A DNA stretch of 64,000 nt from Candidatus Hydrogenedentota bacterium (GTDB taxonomy: Bacteria; Hydrogenedentota; Hydrogenedentia; Hydrogenedentales; CAILVY01): contig CAILVY010000362.1 in assembly GCA_903837785.1 (NCBI GenBank), positions 31,616 through 95,615 of the forward strand, in the 5' to 3' direction. Made by a program: the position numbers and the translations under genes. Shown one piece after another: positions 35,991-44,502 of this stretch; position 1 is the stretch's first letter; each line of letters begins with the position of its first letter. A model generated the notes under the pieces. The model was not told where the DNA came from and did no database searches. It saw only the letters and a program-made list of their open reading frames with translations.

Positions 35991-37748
35991 CTACAGGGTT
36001 GGGCGCGCCACGGCAAGCCTGCATGCGGCGCGGCGCAAGCCTTCAAAGAACAACACACTCAGAGCGAACTGCACCGCAAACGTGATACCCGCTGATATGG
36101 CGGGATTGAACCCCCACGGAGCAAGGCCCGCCTTGCTTGCCAATTGGATGTTCACGGAACCGATCGCCAAGAGCAGAAACAAGGCCGCAAAGAGAGGGAC
36201 AGCGGAGGCCAGCACAGCGCCCAACACTCTTCCCTGCCACGATCTTGACGAGAAGTTGACGAGGGCGCCGCATGACGCGAGGTGAAACGTGGAAAGCACC
36301 GAGAGAGGATAGAACCTCACGGGATTCGCGGTCACAGTCACTGCGTCAAGACGGAACAGCACATAGGCGCCATGGAACGAGGCAAGCGCCATTCCAGCGA
36401 TTACCGCGAGCACGATGGACTGCACCTTGGCCCCGCTCTTGCCCATCCTGACGAGTGCGATGGCCAACCCGAGACCGGCGAGCGCGGCAAGGATGAAATG
36501 CGTCCCTGAATCGGGCGCGTACAGCGTCAACAGGGCAGCATCCAGAGAATCCAGGATTGTGTCACTGCATTTCCAGAGTGCCGGCGCACGTTCCGCAAGG
36601 CTGCACACGAAATCCCGGCCGTCACTGCCGTAGAGCACGCACTTGTCCTCGCCGAAGTTGGCAATCTGAAGGCGCGAATTGCTGAACACGTCATCCTGCG
36701 AAACCGAGGTGACGCCGATCACGCTGACGAAACCGTAGCCGGCAGCGCCGGCAATGCGCAACGGGACGATTCCCGAGGATGTGGGATGAACGGAGATGAT
36801 GCGCGACTTGCCTTCGATGCGGTCGCCAGTGATCGTGTAGGGCGGCTCTGGGCGAAAGGCAATGCGCGGATCGCCCAGGAGGCAATACCCCGCGACTTGC
36901 GCGTTTCCGCGGAGGCCTTCCCTCAATACGGATACGGCCGTGCCCACGGGAAATCCCGGCCACGTGAGCGAAAACGGCGCCTCTCCCTTCATTCCCCAGC
37001 CCGACATCGGACTGATGAAGTACCCCGCATAGGCGGCCGCGCCCCGCTCAATGAACTCAAGGGCAATGCTGCGCCCTTCCCAGATGCGCAGGGTCTGGCA
37101 GCCCCGCGAGTCTGCTATCAAGGGCCGCAGCGGGGGCACGTCCCGGCTCTCAATAGCGCTACCCGCTTCATCAAGTGTGAACTGCACAGCGCTGCCGTGC
37201 CCGTTGAAGACAAAGTAGTCCGTGGATTGCAGACGGGCGAGAACTGCCCCCTTGTTGAGCGTGCTTTCTTCGCGACTGTCGTCCCTCAGATGAATAATCC
37301 CGGCGCGTCTATGGCTCGGCCGATTCTGCGTATTGACGATAAGGACATCCTGTCCTTTGACGCCTTGGGCGCGGCGATACAGTTCCCGGCTCGTTTCCAG
37401 CGACCGGCCCGTGATGAGCCCCACCGCAATCGAACGGCCGCCTTCACGGAGTTGGGCGCCAAACTCGGCCAGACGCTTGTCGGACAGGCGTTCCGGCGCC
37501 ACCACCCAGAGCAGAAAGAGTGGCGATGGCGCCAAGGCATCCTCCAAGGTTTCCGCCAGAAGGAGCCGCTCCTCTTGGGCGATCTCCCGCGCCAATGCAG
37601 TGTAGGGATCATCGGGATACGCCAGAACCACGGTCCGAAGAACGGGAAATGCCTGTGGAGCGGCTGAGGAAGGACCCTGGCCTCTGGTAGCATCTGCCGC
37701 GCTTGCCGCGACGGCTGCGATGATGAACCCCGACAAGAAGCTGCACAT
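35991..37748 (-). CDS. C25 (gingipain)-like cysteine peptidase domain fused to a C-terminal multi-TM region
   Basis: YFVFNGHGSAVQF (His) and LIADSRGCQTLRIWEGRSIALEFIERGAAAYAGYF (Cys), C25-like. C-terminal hydrophobic segments (HFILAALAGLGLAIALV, SIVLAVIAGMALASF, VLASAVPLFAALFLLLAIG). GGAAGAGG RBS before ATG 37748. Confidence 0.6.
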   Translation of the reverse strand: MCSFLSGFIIAAVAASAADATRGQGPSSAAPQAFPVLRTVVLAYPDDPYTALAREIAQEERLLLAETLEDALAPSPLFLLWVVAPERLSDKRLAEFGAQLREGGRSIAVGLITGRSLETSRELYRRAQGVKGQDVLIVNTQNRPSHRRAGIIHLRDDSREESTLNKGAVLARLQSTDYFVFNGHGSAVQFTLDEAGSAIESRDVPPLRPLIADSRGCQTLRIWEGRSIALEFIERGAAAYAGYFISPMSGWGMKGEAPFSLTWPGFPVGTAVSVLREGLRGNAQVAGYCLLGDPRIAFRPEPPYTITGDRIEGKSRIISVHPTSSGIVPLRIAGAAGYGFVSVIGVTSVSQDDVFSNSRLQIANFGEDKCVLYGSDGRDFVCSLAERAPALWKCSDTILDSLDAALLTLYAPDSGTHFILAALAGLGLAIALVRMGKSGAKVQSIVLAVIAGMALASFHGAYVLFRLDAVTVTANPVRFYPLSVLSTFHLASCGALVNFSSRSWQGRVLGAVLASAVPLFAALFLLLAIGSVNIQLASKAGLAPWGFNPAISAGITFAVQFALSVLFFEGLRRAACRLAVARPTL

Positions 37749-38001
37749 CCGTCCTCTTCCTTGTCCGGCTTGCCCGCCGGCCATCTTCCGGCCCGGCGTC
37801 ATGCTAATAGAATGAGCGGCGCACGCACAACAGGCAACAAGAGAACAAGGAATCGGCTATGTTTCCGTTCCGCCCGACTGCCCTGCCCCTGTTGCGCTTG
37901 GAGTTTGAATCCAGGCGCCCTCCTGACGCAACGGCCTCGTTGTCGCTTCGTTGCCGCAATGCTATACTCCAAGTGACATCCGCCATGCGGAACGGGGTGG
38001 C

Positions 38002-39615
38002 ATGAAGCCAAAGGAACGAACAGCGGCGGGGGGGAGGCGGTCAAGCGCCGGGCTCATATTCGTCTTGCTCCACGCCGCGGCCGTGTTGAATCTCGCGGTC
38101 TTTTCACTTGTCCTCTGGCTCCTCAGACCGTTCTGGTCGCCAATCGACGATTCCCTGGCCGCCTTGCTGGGGAGGAGTCTCCCCTGGACCTCCATGGTCT
38201 TCGCCTTTGCGGCAGTCCTGTCTTGCCTGTTGGCTGCCCTCTTGAGGCGATACGCAGGCGCGCTGGTTGCCGGTGAGCGCCGCCTCACGATCTTTGTCTT
38301 GGCTCCCGCCGCCGCGGTTGTCGCACTCATCGGCGATGTCTTGCTGTTCAAGCTGTTTGAAGAGCTCGAAAAAGACAGCTTGCTCCTCCCACTTCGCGCG
38401 CTCGAATTCGGTCCACATCTCCTCATCTTCGCGGGGCTCGCGCTGCTCATGCTCATTCTGCCGGATCTCGCCTGCTGGAAGTCGCGGCGTGTACGCGGCG
38501 CTGCCTTGGGCATCCTGACAGGCCTGCTCATCATTGCATTGTCCAGGCCATGGCCGCCCCGTATTGTCGCGGGCCCTTGGCTGGAATTCTCGGGAAACGG
38601 AGGCATAACTGTTTCCTGGATGACCGACCGGCCCACCCTGGGCTGGGTCGAGTATGGGCCCGGCTTGTGCCAACGTGCCCAGTCATTCCAGTCCGGCCTC
38701 AACGACGCTGACCGCCGGGTGCATCGCGTCTCCCTGACGGATCTTCCGGCGGGAACCAGGATTCCGTATCGCGTCGTTTCTCGGGACGTCCGTGCCATCG
38801 AACCCATGGGGGTCCGGCTGGGGACGACGACCGCCAGTGCTCAGCATGCGCTCGGCATTCCCGGCAATGATTCGGAGGAAGTCTCCTTCGTGCTCTTCAG
38901 CGACCTTCACGAGAGTTTCCATTTACTGCCGGATTTGCTGAACTCTGTTGATTTGACCCACTGCGACTTTGTTGTATTCAACGGCGATACGCTTTTTCAG
39001 GTCCACAACGAGTATCAGGTGCGCCGCTTCCTGAAGACCGTCTCCAGACAGTTCGCGGCCGACCTGCCCTTCATTTTCGTCCGGGGCAATCATGACGCCA
39101 CCGGCGCGTTTGCCCGGCGCCTGCCGGACTATATCGGCTTCGCCGGGAGCCCCTTCATGGGATGTCTGCGGGTCGGGCCAGTCGCACTCCTCGTCCTGGA
39201 CACAGGCAGCGATCAGTACAGGGTTGATGCAGAGACGCCTGCCATGATGGATTTCCCCGGTTGGCTGGAGGAACAGAAGCGAACGCTGAACCCCCTCCTA
39301 CTGAGCAACGAGTGGACCGAGGCCCCCTTTCGAGTTCTCAGTTGTCACATTCCTGTCGAAGCCGGGGATCCCAATTGGCAGCCCCTGATGACGGAAGGGG
39401 GGCTCGACCTGGAATTGGCGGCGCATATTCACACAACAAGGTTAACCCCGGGAAACGGCCGTCCAGCGGTCTTGACTGCCAGCGGAGAATCCTGGTTCAA
39501 CCCCGGGTCATATCCCGCCTACCTGGTGACGGCGACCCGCCGGAAGATTGTCGTGGAGAAACTGTTGCCCGGTGGAAAGAGAGAGGGGTTGTGCGAAATC
39601 GCTCCCGCGAAGTGA
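38002..39615 (+). CDS. Membrane-anchored calcineurin-like metallophosphoesterase with purple-acid-phosphatase-like N-terminal domain
   Basis: N-terminal TM helices, FnIII-like GGITVSWMTDRPTLGWVEYG, then metal-site motifs SDLH, VFNGDT, VRGNHDATG, SCHIP, AHIHTT. Confidence 0.85.
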   Translation: MKPKERTAAGGRRSSAGLIFVLLHAAAVLNLAVFSLVLWLLRPFWSPIDDSLAALLGRSLPWTSMVFAFAAVLSCLLAALLRRYAGALVAGERRLTIFVLAPAAAVVALIGDVLLFKLFEELEKDSLLLPLRALEFGPHLLIFAGLALLMLILPDLACWKSRRVRGAALGILTGLLIIALSRPWPPRIVAGPWLEFSGNGGITVSWMTDRPTLGWVEYGPGLCQRAQSFQSGLNDADRRVHRVSLTDLPAGTRIPYRVVSRDVRAIEPMGVRLGTTTASAQHALGIPGNDSEEVSFVLFSDLHESFHLLPDLLNSVDLTHCDFVVFNGDTLFQVHNEYQVRRFLKTVSRQFAADLPFIFVRGNHDATGAFARRLPDYIGFAGSPFMGCLRVGPVALLVLDTGSDQYRVDAETPAMMDFPGWLEEQKRTLNPLLLSNEWTEAPFRVLSCHIPVEAGDPNWQPLMTEGGLDLELAAHIHTTRLTPGNGRPAVLTASGESWFNPGSYPAYLVTATRRKIVVEKLLPGGKREGLCEIAPAK

Positions 39616-39771
39616 CACTCTGACCCGGACACCCGTTCGCACGGCCCGTTTTGAAGTCAAGTGCCGGAACGGCGTAAAAGGGAGCGTCTCGGAAGACAGA
39701 TGGGGGTTCAACCTTTCCGGAGCATGTGAAGGAGCGTGTGGAATGCAGGACGGCCAGGGAGACTCGCAAGC

Positions 39772-42195
39772 ATGAATAAGAATGCCGCATGGATAACGAT
39801 CACGATCTCCGCGCTTCTGTTGGCCCAGTCGTCGACAGCAGACAATTCGGAGAAGAAGCTGCGTATCGTCGTATTCGGCGCGCATTGTGATGATCCAGAG
39901 ACGGGCGCGGGCGGACTCGTGGCGCAGTTGACCCAGGCAGGCCATGAAGTGATCCTGGCCTATGCCGCCACGTTCCGCGGCGACCGCAAGATTGACGGCG
40001 AACCCGAGGACACAGTGCGCCGCCGGGAATCCACCGCGGCCTGCAATGTCCTTGGCGCCAAACCCTACTTCTTCCCCTACGACATGGCCACGCTCACGGC
40101 CGATCCGGCCACTGCCAGGCAATTCTACGACTGGATCAACGGGGTCAATCCGGACATCGTTTTGGCCCATTGGCCCCTGGATACACACCCCAACCACCAG
40201 GTGGTCGGCGCGCTGGCCTGGCAGGCCTACCGCCACGAGGGCGGCTGGTCGTTGTACTACTTTGAAGTGCTCACGGATACGCAGTCCATGAGCTTCCGGC
40301 CTGACGTGTACGTGGACATCGCGCCGGTCATTGACCGCAAGAAGGAGGCGGTTGACTGCGTTGTGAGCCAGGACCCGAAGGAACTGTGGGACCTGCACGA
40401 CACCATGCATCTCGCGCGCGGAAGGGAATGCGGCTGCGAACGCGCCGAGGCCTACTTCCTCGTCGAAGCCAAGCCGGGCTCGGCCTTGCTCCCGTTGCCC
40501 GTCAGGACCCGTTCCGACTGTCCTGAAGCCCGCGGTCGTCAGCAAGAGAATCTCGACCGGGGATTGGCCGCAATGCCCCTGGACAAAGGAGTCTATTTGT
40601 GTTGGCGCCTCTTCAAGAAGGACTTCCCGGGACTGGCCTTCAATGTCTATCGCGCTCTCGACTCCGGCGTTGGCGAGAAACTGAATGAGACGCCGATCGA
40701 GAAGACGACAGACTTTACGGACGTCTCTGCGCCCCCCGACAAAGACAAGACGTACTGGATTGAGCCGCTCCTCTACAAGATGCCGCAGGGAATATCGAAG
40801 AAAGTGAACGTAAACGCCGGCGCAGCGGCGACGCCCTTCCGTTCCATCAAGCTCAACGGCGACTATGACGTGCAGAAAGTCGGCATCGGCGATCTCGACG
40901 GCGACGGCCGTTATGACTTCGTTCTCAAGCAGCCCGATGCAAACGTGGATCCCGGCAATTCCTACTGGAATCCCAGCCCGGGCACATACAAGCTCGAAGC
41001 CTATCTGCAGGACGGCGCCTTCCTCTGGCAGAAGGACCTGGGCTGGTCCATCGAACAAGGCATCTGGTACTCCCCCTACGTCGTCTATGATTTTGACGGC
41101 GACGGAAAGGCCGAGGTGGCTGTCAAGACCGGCGAGGGCGACCCGCGCCAGGACGAGGGCCGTGTCAAGGCCGGCCCCGAGTACGTGTCCCTACTGAATG
41201 GCATGACGGGCGAAGAACTCACCCGTGCGCCGTGGCTGCCCCGCCTGGACGTCTACAAGCTCTCCAGCCGGAATCAATTGGGCGTGGCCTTTCTGGACGG
41301 CAAGACGCCGCATCTCATGATGGCCAGAGGTACTTACGAAGACATGCGCCTGGCCGCGTTTCGCTTCCGCAACGGCGCTTTGGAATGCGTTTGGGAGTGG
41401 TCCAACGCCGGAGAACCCAAGACGTTTTGGGGGCAGGGGGCCCATTTCATGCATTGCGCGGACATCGACGGCGACGGCCGCGACGAAGTGGTCCTGGGCT
41501 CCTGCGCCGTCGATGATAACGGCAAAAGCCTCTGGGCCACCGGCCTCGGCCATCCCGACCACTGCTATCTGGGCGAAATCGATCCCGCCCATCCGGGCCT
41601 GGAGATTTACTACGGCATCGAAGGCGAACGCGCGGAACGGGACAAGAACGGCCTCTGCCTCGTGGACGCCAAGACCGGCGCTTTGCTCTGGGGGCTCGAT
41701 GAACACACATGGCACGTGCATGCCTCAGGACTGTGTGCCGACATCGACGCCCGTTATCCCGGCCTCGAATGCTACAGCGGCGAGACGGATATGCCCAAGG
41801 AGAAGCCCCACCGCTGGCTGCGCGCCGCATACGGCCAGATGCTGGCCAGGGAAGACACTTGTGACATGGGCCTTTCGCCTCGAACCGCATTCTGGGACGC
41901 CGATCTCCAGCGGGAACTCATCAACGATTCCCGCATCTACAAGTTCGAATCCGGCGCCGTCTGTCTCGAACCCATCGCCGGCCGCCAACTGGCCTGGGCC
42001 GACCTGTTTGGCGATTGGCGCGAGGAAGTCATCACGGGCCTCCCCGGCGAGCTGCGCATCTACTCGACCTCGATCCCGGCCGCAGACCGGCGCCCCTGCC
42101 TCATGCAGGACCCGCTGTACCGCCAGGACGTGGCGCATCTCGCCATGGGCTATGCACAACCGCCCATGCTGTCCTACGGGCTTGCCGGATACTGA
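39772..42195 (+). CDS. Fusion of PIG-L family deacetylase and rhamnogalacturonan lyase (PL11-like)
   Basis: PIG-L: VFGAHCDDPETGAGGLVAQLTQAGHEVILAYA, HWPLDTHPNHQVVG. PL11: GVYLCWRLFKKDFPGLAFNVYRALDSG, VGIGDLDGDGRYDFVLKQPD, YDFDGDGKAEVAVKTGEGDP, DWREEVITGLPGELRIYST. GGGAGA RBS and signal peptide at ATG 39772. Confidence 0.88.
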   Translation: MNKNAAWITITISALLLAQSSTADNSEKKLRIVVFGAHCDDPETGAGGLVAQLTQAGHEVILAYAATFRGDRKIDGEPEDTVRRRESTAACNVLGAKPYFFPYDMATLTADPATARQFYDWINGVNPDIVLAHWPLDTHPNHQVVGALAWQAYRHEGGWSLYYFEVLTDTQSMSFRPDVYVDIAPVIDRKKEAVDCVVSQDPKELWDLHDTMHLARGRECGCERAEAYFLVEAKPGSALLPLPVRTRSDCPEARGRQQENLDRGLAAMPLDKGVYLCWRLFKKDFPGLAFNVYRALDSGVGEKLNETPIEKTTDFTDVSAPPDKDKTYWIEPLLYKMPQGISKKVNVNAGAAATPFRSIKLNGDYDVQKVGIGDLDGDGRYDFVLKQPDANVDPGNSYWNPSPGTYKLEAYLQDGAFLWQKDLGWSIEQGIWYSPYVVYDFDGDGKAEVAVKTGEGDPRQDEGRVKAGPEYVSLLNGMTGEELTRAPWLPRLDVYKLSSRNQLGVAFLDGKTPHLMMARGTYEDMRLAAFRFRNGALECVWEWSNAGEPKTFWGQGAHFMHCADIDGDGRDEVVLGSCAVDDNGKSLWATGLGHPDHCYLGEIDPAHPGLEIYYGIEGERAERDKNGLCLVDAKTGALLWGLDEHTWHVHASGLCADIDARYPGLECYSGETDMPKEKPHRWLRAAYGQMLAREDTCDMGLSPRTAFWDADLQRELINDSRIYKFESGAVCLEPIAGRQLAWADLFGDWREEVITGLPGELRIYSTSIPAADRRPCLMQDPLYRQDVAHLAMGYAQPPMLSYGLAGY

Positions 42196-42249
42196 AGATC
42201 GAACGGGAACATTGGCCTGCGGGCCGGGATCGAAGGAAGGAGGACGTCC

Positions 42250-44439
42250 GTGACACGCTTACGTGCATTTCGAGCCCCCGCGGCAGTGCTCGGAGGTGCG
42301 GCGGTCATGATGATCTGCTGCGCGGCCGCGGCGTCAGACCCGCCGGCGAGCTTTGCGCCCTCACCCGGCATGCCCATATGCATGCCGGGCGCTTCCCGCG
42401 TCCACAGCACGGCGCTGCGGGAGATCGCGGCGGCATTTCACAATGTTCGTCCGGAAGAGCTGCGTCGCGTCGCCGATGACGCCCCGCAGGCGGGCAGCCT
42501 CTTCGTGGGCCTGCTGGGCGAATCAAGAACCGTGCAGGATCTGGCGCGCCGCGGCAGCATCAATCTTCATAATCTCCCTCTGGATTCGGACGCCTTTGAA
42601 TTGCTCGTGCAGGACGGCGTCCTCTATCTGATCGGCAATACCCCGCGCGGCATGCTGCACGCCGTCTATGAGTTTCAGGAACTCGTGCGCGAAGGAGCGG
42701 TGCTCACTGCGGAGACGCGCCGGCAGGGCGTCTTCCAAATCAGACAGCGCTACTTCCATCAACGATTCGACGGATGGCCGGGAGAGCCCGCCGACATTCG
42801 TTACATCAGCCATCTCGGCGCGAGCCACTGCCTGCTGACCCACGACTGGAGCGGCGACCTCCGCCATCTGCAGGCCTACGTGACAAGCACCGTCTTCCCC
42901 AACGCCATTGATCCCGGCGCGGTCGACTCAAACCGGGCCGGGTTGCGGGGCATGATCGAGGCCTGCCTCGACTACGGGCTCGAACCGGCCCTCTGGATCA
43001 CCGAATTCCCTTGTCAGGGCGGCCCCTGGGTGCCCGAGCCGGCGCGGCAGCAATTCCTCACGCGCTTTCCCGGGGACGTACTCAGCGAGTGCGGCACGTA
43101 TCAAGGCAAGGTCCTGTGCTTCGGACACCCGATGGTTCAGGAGTTCTATCGCGACCTCATCTCCCGGTTCTTCAAAGAATTCCCCGAGATATCCACGCTG
43201 TTTCTCTTCGGCCTCGACTCCGGGGGCGAGTTCTGCGATCCGCAGCAATGCGAACGATGCCGCGGCATGAGCAAGTTTGAGCAGCGCGACCGCCTCATCC
43301 GCTTCCTGCTCGACGAAGGGCACAACGTCCGCCCCGGCCTCCGCGTTCTCACCACCGGATGGGGATGGGCAGGCGATACGGAACAGTTCCTCGCCCGGCA
43401 ACGGCAACTGCCGTCGGACAGCGGCCTGTATCTCGCCGCGGAAACTGACGGATGGCAACCGGAACGCCAACGGCACGACTTGCTCTTCAGCGCGCGCGCC
43501 GTGTGCCGCGAACGGGGACAGGCTTTTGTCGGCTACGATGATCTGCACTGGGGCGACGACTCCGTCCACGACTTGAACGATATTCAGGACTATCCGATGG
43601 GCATTGGCGCGAAGATTCGCCGCTGGCACGAATTGGACGTGGACGGCGTCTTTGATCACTGGGGCGGATTCAACAAGGATATCTCCTGCAACTCAATCGC
43701 CTGCCGCGCCTTCTTCCTGAATCCGCTGCAGGACCCGGAAATCGTCTGCCGGAGCATCGCCCTGCATCAATTCGGCGAAGCGGCCGGTCCGTCCGTCCTG
43801 CAAGCCTGGAAATCGCTCGAACGCGCCCACGCCACGCTCTCGAATGCCTGTTCGTGGGCCCCCACCCAATGGCCCGGGTGGTATCCCGGGCGCGAGTGCG
43901 CGCCTGTGCCCGAAGACTTCGAGAAATGCGGCGTAAAGGGCGGGGAACCGCCGAGAATGGCCGCATCAATCCTGTACAACCCCCCCGAGCTCGCAGAGCG
44001 CCTCCAACGCGTCGGCGATGCGTGGCGGATGGCCTTCCCCCACTACGAACAGGCCATCAAGCACATGCACGAGGCGGCGGAAAAGGCGGACGACGTTCCC
44101 GTATTCTACAGCTACTGGTGGTCCGGCGATGCAAAGAGCCCCTCGCGGCGCGAACATCTCCGGAGACAGGGCATCTATCTGGAATCCATGGCTTTTGTGG
44201 GCCGCGAAATCGGCATTCATTTCAGCCTCAATGCCCTCTATGAGCGCGTGCAGCACGATCCGGACGCGTATCGGGAACAGGCGAAGCCCCTGCTTGCCGA
44301 GGACGTTCAAGCCTGCCGCGAAACGGCCGATCTGTTTGACAGGCTGAAGCGGCAATGCGATGACAAACGGGCCGGCCGCGATTGGGCAACGCTGTATCGC
44401 GCGAAAGCAGAACGCATCAAGACGTACTTGGAGCCGTGA
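42250..44439 (+). CDS. Putative secreted glycoside hydrolase-like protein (GH20/GH67-type accessory fold plus TIM barrel)
   Basis: GTG start with GGAAGGAGG. LYLIGNTPRGMLHAVYEFQELV resembles the fold preceding GH20/GH67 catalytic domains, then TIM-barrel-like FFKEFPEISTLFLFGLDSGGEFCDPQQCERCRGM. Confidence 0.6.
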   Translation: MTRLRAFRAPAAVLGGAAVMMICCAAAASDPPASFAPSPGMPICMPGASRVHSTALREIAAAFHNVRPEELRRVADDAPQAGSLFVGLLGESRTVQDLARRGSINLHNLPLDSDAFELLVQDGVLYLIGNTPRGMLHAVYEFQELVREGAVLTAETRRQGVFQIRQRYFHQRFDGWPGEPADIRYISHLGASHCLLTHDWSGDLRHLQAYVTSTVFPNAIDPGAVDSNRAGLRGMIEACLDYGLEPALWITEFPCQGGPWVPEPARQQFLTRFPGDVLSECGTYQGKVLCFGHPMVQEFYRDLISRFFKEFPEISTLFLFGLDSGGEFCDPQQCERCRGMSKFEQRDRLIRFLLDEGHNVRPGLRVLTTGWGWAGDTEQFLARQRQLPSDSGLYLAAETDGWQPERQRHDLLFSARAVCRERGQAFVGYDDLHWGDDSVHDLNDIQDYPMGIGAKIRRWHELDVDGVFDHWGGFNKDISCNSIACRAFFLNPLQDPEIVCRSIALHQFGEAAGPSVLQAWKSLERAHATLSNACSWAPTQWPGWYPGRECAPVPEDFEKCGVKGGEPPRMAASILYNPPELAERLQRVGDAWRMAFPHYEQAIKHMHEAAEKADDVPVFYSYWWSGDAKSPSRREHLRRQGIYLESMAFVGREIGIHFSLNALYERVQHDPDAYREQAKPLLAEDVQACRETADLFDRLKRQCDDKRAGRDWATLYRAKAERIKTYLEP

Positions 44440-44502
44440 GGCGCGCTCGAGCGCCGGAACGACCTCGGAGACTTGGCACTGACTCGATGGAGGAGCACTG
44501 GC

